A stretch of DNA of 10,272 bases from Podila epigama (taxonomy: Eukaryota > Mortierellomycota > Mortierellomycetes > Mortierellales > Mortierellaceae): NCBI GenBank assembly GCA_015679605.1, contig JAAAVE010000792.1, positions 3,223 through 13,494 of the forward strand. Direction: 5' to 3'. The position numbers were made by a program, and so were the translations under genes. Every line of letters begins with the position of its first letter. Position 1 is the first letter of the stretch. The notes beneath the pieces were generated by a model. The model saw only the letters and a program-made list of their open reading frames with translations. It was not told the origin of the DNA and did not search any database. Shown piece by piece: positions 1 to 9,400 of this stretch.

Positions 1-123
1 AAAAAAAAAAAAAAAAAGAGAAACGCCACATTGTGTTTAGAAGATCGTTCTTGGTCAACTTTTCGTCTTACTCACATCATATTGAGACACAGATAAATTG
101 GTTGTGAGCTTGAAATCACATAC
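1..123 (-). other. 5' part of the next intron (partial)
   Basis: Donor GTATGT starts at 123. Candidate acceptors before the edge (for example GTGAGTAAG around 66) lead at once to in-frame stops in phase 0. The sequence ends in a run of 17 T on the sense strand. The acceptor and the FAT-kinase exons should lie just beyond position 1. Confidence 0.78.
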
Positions 124-439
124 CATGCCTGCATTGGTGTTAGCCTGGTGGAGCAACGATGTCACCAATTTGCTAAACAGCATACGACAAATCTCGACAT
201 CCATCTCGGCCAAAATTTGTAATGGTCGAAGAATGTCTGCATAGGAGATCTGAATATCAGGCAAGTCTCCCTCTCTGTACTTTCGGATCATGGCTACGCT
301 CTTTGTCCTTGCCAGTTCCTTGTCCACGCGCACCCGTGTCTGATGGAGTGTCCTGTTCTCAAAGGCACGGATGAAGCGACTTGTTGTGATACTAGTGGAC
401 TTTGTCGTGTTGCGGTACTGCAATCGTTCATACTTTTGA
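124..439 (-). CDS. PRKDC: DNA-PKcs exon 29 of window: lead-in to the FAT domain
   Basis: [20 protein letters not shown] matches human [20 protein letters not shown], and ILRPLQILAEMDVEICRMLF matches [20 protein letters not shown]. Before it lies a basic stretch (RFIRAFENRTLHQTRVRVDK), like the human linker after the ABCDE loop. The acceptor is GTCACCTAG, chosen over GATTGCAG at 418 because only the former restores phase. The donor is GTATGT in phase 0. Confidence 0.94.
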
Positions 440-3400
440 CTAGGTGACGAGTCACTAATCGTAATTTAAAAGAAGTAATTGTTAGTGCCGTATTTTTTCT
501 TCCCCTCTGCAATGCATTATTCACGACATAAACAAGAGCGCAAAATGCGTTAGCCCCTGATATATGAAAAGGTCTGTACTTACGACTGAGTGCCCATGCC
601 AGAGGCGTTACGGTTTGCGCTCGGGCCACTTCTGAACATCAAAGCGGATCCTGATCCGGCAGCACCTCCTAATTGAGACCGAATGCCTTGCGTCCCTCCT
701 TCCATGGTCAAACTGAACTCGAACGTGGCCTGTGTTGCGCGGAGCTCGTCTGCTTCTAGCAGTCTATCATTCTCACCAGCCTATAGAGTGGAGATGAATG
801 CGAAAGTTAAAATTTGTGCGGACAAAATAAAAAAAGACGTCCTGGTCATTGTTCAGTGACAATGATGCCCAAATATGTAATTCTCTTTTCCCCATCGTGT
901 TTACCTGACTGGACTGTGTATGTACAAACAAGGGCGTCATTGCTGCAGTACTTCTCCATGAGGTATCAATATCCGCAAATTTGTCACTGAACCTTGCATT
1001 AGGAAGCGACTCTGAAAAGATGGGCTCATTGTAGTCGGAACTATTCTTTGTCCGATCCAAAAGGATGTAGGTCGCGTACGACAAAAATGTGTCTTCTGCC
1101 TGCGGGTCGTACATGGTCCTAATATATATTGAATATTTTTGACCAATTTTGAGTAAACAAAGAGCAGGCACGCCCATAGGGAAAAAAATCAAATGCCTAG
1201 GATTTGGGAAATGAAGAAAAATCTCCACCTCTCTTTACATACCGTACTATGGCCTCGAGTCGTGGAAATGTGCTTAAAGGAAGTCGGTTCTTGCCATACC
1301 AGAACTCTACCACAGTCCTCCGAATGGACTCGCTGGAATCTCCAAGTCCGCGCAAAAGTTGCGTCCGCAATGCAGCCGTCAAAGGGGTCTCACCATTCTG
1401 TTTCTCATAAAAGACAATAAGGATCGAGTAGTAGAATTTCTAATGTCACGATGTCACGTAAAAGGCACGTACATTGGTACGTGTTTTTTCTTTGTGTGAG
1501 TGCTTGCGTAAAGATCATCAAGTCTATCATCGGCTTCAACAATTGAGTTTTTTTTTTCCAATCCTTACCCTGCACTCTAAACTCGAATGATGCGAGAACT
1601 CGGCCACCATGGTGTCAAGGAAATCCAGAATTTGGTCTTCCTTGAGAGTGTCCTGCAACGCAAACACAACTGACAATGCTGCAAACTGTGTCTTCTCATC
1701 CCTTTTTTGTGTTGTTGTAAAGTTATTTTAAAAAGTTAATCCCCATTCGAGTCCAAACTACTCAGACTAAAAGACGTACAGTAAAACGAACATGAAAGTA
1801 TAGGACGGACTTACTTGTGACGAAGACAACCCAAAAAGTTCAAACCCTGCAACGACTGGAAGAGATCTGGGAGCTCCTTGGCTCTACCAGCCAAGATCTC
1901 CAATGCCATTGTTCGCTCTTCTCCCAGCAACTGCGAAAAGTGGAACAAGATGCGAGGCCCGAATGTATCGGTCAGCTCCTGGAAGTTTAGCTGAATCTTG
2001 TGTAGACAATTGATGAATGATACGAGTGGATTCTTGCCCTTATTCGAGCGAGAATCAGGGATCAACATGTCCGAAAGCTATATATCACAATAAGACAAGG
2101 AATGGCATTCAAAAAAAAACTGACCGTTAGCAAACAATCATCATGGATAATCATGATACTAAAACATATCAAATGTACGTGTCCATCTACTCACTGTTGA
2201 CGTGACAAGATCCAAAAATCCATCGTCCATGACGTTGTGTCTCCTCATGTAGGCCAACACCAACCCACACACCTAAAATTAGAAAAGAGAGGAACAAAGA
2301 GCATTGTCAATTCACGGAAACGCTGGATCATCCTGCAGGACAAGGGATCTGTTTTCTATAAAAAAAAAAATAAAAAAAAAAAAGACATACCTCCGCTGCA
2401 GAGGTGTATACAGCCTTGCTGGTGCTCTTCATGTTGCGCACCAGTGCCTCAGAATACTGTTGCTCGGTCAAGGTACCCAGGTCAATCTCTGGTCCTTTAT
2501 AGAACGGTGGGTTGTCGTGCGTAAGAACGATACCCAACAACTGAATGCCGCTAAGATTCTTCTTGTCATCCTTCATATTGCTAAAGTTCTTGTAGATGAT
2601 GAATGTAGGCACAATTGCTATGCTTGACCAGTTCTCAAAGACGCCCTTGATGATTTCAATGTTGTTGCGATGGTACGCACGGCTCTCATGGTAACAATGT
2701 TTCATCAAGTAGCTCTGATATTGCGAAAACATATAAACTACGTTAGCAAGTCGTGCATTCCAGTAATTCGTAATACATTCGGGGATAGCTCATATCCTTT
2801 CACTTACCAAAAAGTTCAGCAAAAGCACACGGTCATCGTAAGAATTTGTCAGCTTCACGGATTCACCCCAGACAACAATGAGGACGCAAAGATCCTAGAC
2901 ACATTTCAAGATAAAGAACAAAAATTCATTGTTCACAATCTCAATGAGTTAGCTTGCTTCACACCGGATATGAATATCAATGTCATGAGATTCGAGACAA
3001 TAAAAATCACATACCTGAACAAAATAACTCATGGGATCTCCAAACGAGTCGCCTTCCATGACAAGACGCATCAAAGGCCGGACCCAGGATTGTGCATACT
3101 TTTCAAAAGCCTGAGGAAGGTTGACGATAATCTTGGCAAGAAACAGGCGAATGTTCAACGCGATTGCTGGAAATAGAAGGGACATTTTATGCCAATTTCG
3201 TTAATAAATAAAATAAAAAAATAAAAAAAAACTCGTCTATGTGTACCAGCTGTCTTGTCACATATTGTGGTCTCCAGACGCATTTGAAAAACATCCATGC
3301 TGTCCCTACTTACCAGGATTCACAAGCTTGCGATGAATATCACGCATCCATGGAGGCATTTGGCCATCCTCCTTGGTCATCTCTGCCGGCGGGGGCGTGA

Positions 3401-6400
3401 TACTTGTGTGTAGTTCATGGATGATAAGCATAATCATCTTCATGCACACGTTGGAGTTGATTGCATCCAGTTCCAGCATCTGATCTGCGTCAGAAACCCT
3501 AGATTACAAAAGGAAAGACAAATAGAATAGACAAGCAACTTGAATGAGCCTTCCATTGACCAAAATATGGAAACAATACATTTTCTGAGGCAGCATTTAG
3601 ACATATGTAACCCGTACTTGACTGCGCTGACTGGTTTGGTCACTGCTCCTTTTTCAGTCGCGTCAGTCGATTCTTCTTGCGAATTATTGCTTGATTCGTC
3701 CTCTGTATCATTGAACATTGTATGTGAATCAATGATGCCAACACTCTAGTAGATGAGAAAAATGATTATGAGTAACTAACGTAAGAGGATAGAGTCTCAC
3801 TAGCTTAATGAAACCTCCCTTCCCAAAAAAAAAAAAAAACCCTTGCAAAGAACTATACCTGTGAAAGACTGCTATCTCTCAAGTACTGTGATGACATGTA
3901 TTGGTACTTTCTGGACCTATAAGAAGGTTAGCCAGCCAAGTTAGCCTGGTTCCGAGCAAGCAGGTTGTTGCACTCAAGATCCAAAAACAAAAAAAAAAAG
4001 AATCTATAAACACACTTACGTTTTACTTGGATCCAATGACCTCGCACGAAGATCAGATAACCGTGTCTTTACCAAAGGCCCGTCAAGAATCTGGTCAAAG
4101 TGATACACAGCCTAGAAATGAATTCGTCCATGTCAGGAACACGTATCAAACATGTACATGCATAAAACCAGACACGCACACACATATACAATACGCTCTC
4201 TCGCCCATTTACCCATAACCAAACATTCAATCGCGTCAACTTACATTCAGATCGACAATATTCTCCCAGACAAATTCTTTCTTGGCTTCATTGTCACGGA
4301 ACAAGAACTGTCGGAAAAAATCTTCCTTGCGTTGAGTGCAGAGGATAGCAGCTGCCAAGGCGTTATAGGCCGCCCGCTTGAAGCCGTCTCTGAGTACAGC
4401 CACCTCTGGCGACAATGTAATCTAGATATTTATGAATATAAATATTAAGCATTAGTTGTTGAACATCCTTTCTCCTTTCTTTCTATACCTCACTGAAAAC
4501 AAAAAAAAAATGAAAAAAGAGCAACACGCATGACTTGCCGATTCTTGCTTGAACTTTGCTGCATTCGCCGTCTTGAACACCTCAAGAGTCAACTCCTTTC
4601 CAGTGACAACCTTGCCCTTTGTAAACGCCATCACAATCTTGCTCTCCTTTGTATTCACCATCTCTGAGGGGAGTCGCATATAGAGTACATGGATGAGATC
4701 ATACGCACATTCGCGTTCAATATAATCCCGACGCATCTCAAAGTCGGATCCTCGCGGTATATCTTGCTTGATGACTTCCATGATCCGCACAATGTTTTGT
4801 ACGAAAAACTCGGAGACACTCAATGGTGGTACAATCTTTAGAATCGGCAAGAGAATTTGATGGATAATGTTGCGCCTATGTTCATCAGAATGATTTCGCT
4901 CCATAAAGTTCCTATAAAATTTTGTATGATTAGTTTCAAGGTACAATTAGAAACAATGTCAGGAACCAGGCATGTCAACATACTATGAATCAATAGAGAA
5001 AAAAAGAGAGGCATTTTGGCCAGCTTCATTTACTCAAAGCAAAAGTGTGTGGTTTCCAAAAACTTTGATAGAGGTAACTTGAGCGCGAAGGAAGCTGTGC
5101 TCTGTTGGATGTGCTCCATATGTGGATGCTGCGACTCTCGGATGGCAATGCCCATCAAGAGTTTGAACAATGGTACATTGCTTGAGGCGATAAGAGCCTT
5201 GAGAAGTAAATCCAACGCAGAGATGTAATCCTTGAATCTACGTTCAGAGAGTATTTTTTTTTCAGTTCAGGTGTCCATTGAGATATCTGCGATACATTAT
5301 TTTTTCTAAAGCAGGTGTAGCTATTTTACCTTGAGCTGCCTCTCTCATAATCGGATGAAGTATTCGGAATGACTGTCATCAATGCCCTCGCAAACACTTT
5401 TTCAAACTACAGCGCAAAAAAAAAAAAAAAGACGGGGGAGCCAGGTCGCCATGAAAAAAAAAAAATCCAAGTACAATAATTTCATCAAGAAATATACCCA
5501 TTCCATTTACCTCCTCAGTCTTTGGTCCACCATGTGAAAGAAATACAGGAAGAATCGAAAAGGCTTCGGACATGACAGGCAGACTCAAGTACTCTTGAGT
5601 GGACGCATTCCGCTCAAAGAAGGACTGAAAGATGTTGAAAAAGTAGTCTACAAAGCCTGGTGATTGCGAAATACGGAGAATACGTGGACTCAGGGCAACC
5701 ACTCTTCTCCAAATTGCAATCTTTGTAGATGGCTCATCTTTGACCAGAGTGTCGACGCTAGTGACGTTGAACAGACGATAGGACAAAAAAAGAGTTTGAG
5801 AATGCGCTGACATTTGCGACCACATATTGCAGCCTTCCTTTAAAAATATCTGTGGTACTCACATCTCCTTCAGCAATGCAAAGTCACTCGTAAGCTACAA
5901 CAAAAAAGTAAAAACTCGAAATGTCAATCAACCTTGGTCTTTGTCAATAACAAAAAAAATAGATGCATTTTGCAGCAATAACAGTTTTTTACCATTGTAA
6001 GGAATGTAGACCTCTCCAAGGTCAACTCAGGATGAGCAAACAAAAAATCCAAGAAATCATTCCAGATAGAGAGCAAGTGGGGCGCGTATGCTGCAGCCTT
6101 GACCAAGTCGCCAGAAACATCGCTGAAATAGAGTGCCAACTGTCGGTTCACTGCATGATTGTACTTTTGGTAAATCATCAAGCCTTCATCGACCTTATTC
6201 TTGTCCTAGATCAGGGTTTTCATACCACAAAAGAGACTTGTAAGAATATATCTCCTGGAAAAAAAAAAAAAAAAGAAGAAAAAAAGAAAATATTCCCCAG
6301 CTAACTTTGCGATACTTCATCAAGAGTCTTACCAGGATAACACTCCACAAGGTTTTGTGACACTCGCTGTCAGCTAATGTCAATTGCAAGAGCGAACTAC

Positions 6401-9400
6401 AGTACTGAATCCACAGAGGGTCCTGAGTCGATTGCAGAGGCATAAATGTCTTGAACATGGCTTCGATAAAGTCATTGGACTTGCTGCCTGATCCACCAAA
6501 CAAGAACCTAAGGGTACCACATGGAAGTAACAAGATGAGTCCATCCAAGACAGCCTTGCTCTTGATAGGGTCGCGGACTAAAGTATATAAACCACCACAA
6601 CAGAACATGTGTTAGTGGGGACATCGTTATAAACATATCTGAGAGAACAGTAAAAAAAAAATTCTATAAAGACATTCATTACCTTTCAAGTCCTCCAGCG
6701 ACAATGTCAATGGATTCAGAGCTTCCGAAACGAGTGTGCTATGGAGCGATTTTCCCAACTCGCGAATGATTCCACCATTAGGCACCTTTCCAAACGCTCG
6801 TAAACCAAACTCAAGTTCAGACGCCAGGACCACAATTTCACTCTCACTCTTTAGTAACTCGTCATTGCCAATACTGTCGGGGTCAAACAAGCATGTTGCA
6901 AAGACATTGTAAAACTTTGGTCCCAAAAGTTCAGCCTCCTGTAGGCGTCGCACCAAGGCTCCATCCGTGTCCTTGGAAGATAACGTCGCCACAAAGGTAA
7001 TCATCTTGCGGATGGTGGCAAAATTATGATCCATGATTCGGCGCCGCTCCAGGGGCGTCAAGGGCGTCCCTTTTACATCTCCACTCAAGTTGCTCTCTGT
7101 GAACCACAAACATCTCTTCATAAACTTTGCTATCGTCTCAATGACAGGTGATGCCATGAGCTGTTCCTGCAGCTTGTCCGAGTTTCCTGTCTGGCTCAGG
7201 AGCCAGGTGTAGTTGGTCATCATCGATGCCAATTCTGCGCACCATGCCTGATACAAGTCAAAGGTGGAATACATCTTGTTCCTCTTCTCGGGGCCGCTAT
7301 AAATATCGGTGATAAAAGTTGGTTCCTTTTGCAACCTGGCGCTGATCCATGCACTGGTACCACCCGCTCCAGATTCTAGAAGAAGGAGAGAGAAAGAACG
7401 CGAGTCGCGGACAAATGTGTCATTCATCGGCACTACACTGATCCTTGTAGGTCCCCTCTCTTGCAAACATTACAAGCATCACAAAGAATACGCGGATGAC
7501 ATGAAACACTATACCTGGAAGAAGCTTGACAAAGCTGTCAAAGAGCGACCTGCACATCTTTGTATACTCTACTTCTGGGCGAGATGTCTCTTTGAGAAGC
7601 CACAGAACAAGACCTTCAAGCGTGGCTTCATTCGATCCTGGGAACCGGCGACGGTCCTTTGCGTCGCGGAGGAACACGCTCGACTTTTTCACAATGATTT
7701 TCTGGAGGTGAAGAATAGACGTTCGCGCTTGCTGTCGAGTTCCCAAACCCACATGGTCCGTCTCTGCTGAACGCAAACTGAACAACATCCAGTACAACAG
7801 CTCGAGCGTGAATTGGTTGACAAGCGTGCTCTCTTCTCGGAAGGTCCTGTAAATCCTGTTTACAATAAGTGATGCTCCAAGGCGCTTCGAAGGAACAGAA
7901 TGTGAAGCGAGATTATACACTCTCTTCAACAATGACTTGATATTCACGGAGCTTTGCTGTAAGATATAAGGAGAAAAGAAAGGATTATGATATCAGGTTT
8001 TCAAATCGATGTGTATAAACTCACAACATGATAGAAAACACACAGTATCAGGTCCATCCATACCGACGATGCTGTCTGCTTAATGGACCACTGCACAAAC
8101 TCTCCTAGGCATTCCGCTCCAAAATCTCTCAGAGGTCCAAGAGAGTCGCATGCGGCGTCCATGCAACAATTGAGTAGAGCAATGGTCTCTGGATTCTCAT
8201 ATTGAGCTCCATTTGTCAGCCAGTGAATCAGCTGAGAGACCAAAGGACGGAACAAAGATCGTGGAACGCGATCAAGGTCTACAGACAGACGAAGGAGGGC
8301 TGGGAATAGACGCAAGTATATCTTGTGGAATGGACTCTACAATGGCGAAAGGTGTATGAATTGAGCTAGGTAAGTGTACTGCGGTTATCGTTGTCCTATA
8401 CGTTGGTGCACCACTTTTATTGTCCGCGCGTTTGTGTAATGCTTGAATATAATACAGTCCACCTATACCTTTCTCGGATCTTGGGCGTCACGAGCCCTAA
8501 AGGCGCTTGAGCCGATCATCAATACCATGAGAGAGTGCAACAGTTCACAAGAGGCCACCTTGATCTGCCTGTTGAGAGAGTTTTCTGCCAAATCCACGAT
8601 GCGTGGCAGCATTTCATCTAGAATGGAAAAACTCATCAGACCTTCACTTTTTCAACGCGTTTGCAGCATACTTTAAAGTCATCGACACATGACAACAGAA
8701 GAAAAGAGAAATGATACTCACCAAACTGCAATTCAGTCTTCATTTCTTGGAATGGGATCTTGAACTTCACACGGGCCTCAGTGTCCCAGGCCAACAATTC
8801 TGATGCCTCCTTCTTGTCTTCATCTTGAGAAGACGCCTTTGCGAGGATAAGTTTGTTGAATCGGGCTTGCTCACCAAGAAGTCTCAAGATCCGGAGCTGT
8901 AGATCTCGAAGTGACTGGACTTGCTCAGGAGTTGTCTTACAAAAAAAGAGTTTTCGATATCATAGAGAACATTCATTAATACATGAGGGTCAAGTATTTT
9001 GGGGACTTATTGCATTGATCTCCTCTTTCATACTGGAATAACAATGACCTTACCACGGCTTTTGAGTTCTTGAGGATCGCGATATAGGTTGATGACTTGC
9101 CGCTCTTGTACGTCAGCTTGGATTTCGACGTAGTATCAACAGTTCCATCCGAGTCGTTCGTACTTGGTACATGCACCTTCAAATATTCGTCCAAACTCGG
9201 TAGTACTCTTTTAAACCAGGTCTCGTCATCCTGGTCCACAATTTTCATCCACCGCTCAATGGCATCAAGGCCGATTGAGGCAAGTGGAAAATGACCCAAG
9301 CCTAGTTTGAGCGCTATCTGAATGGGCGGTATGACACTGTATGCATCTGTGAGGGCAGACGGGCTCGAGAGTACCAGCTGCAAGCAAGAGCCCAGCAAGT

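Noticed and set aside
294-629. Minus-strand frame of 111 codons crossing 440-583
   Set aside because: It reads through an intron and exon 29 in the wrong frame. The GDLPDIQI frame is the conserved one.
937-1146. Minus-strand 69-codon frame
   Set aside because: An out-of-frame shadow of exon 27.
2670-3176. Plus-strand open frame of 168 codons
   Set aside because: It runs antisense across exons 20-22 and two introns of the DNA-PKcs gene. It has no recognisable domain, and the opposite strand matches human DNA-PKcs closely.
3901-4448. Plus-strand frames overlapping exons 15-16
   Set aside because: They cross splice sites of a well supported minus-strand gene and end in simple-sequence stretches such as HTHTY from a CA-rich intron.
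7309-7770. Plus-strand open frame of 153 codons
   Set aside because: Antisense to exons 6 and 7 and their intron. The peptide is Arg/His-rich with no family resemblance.
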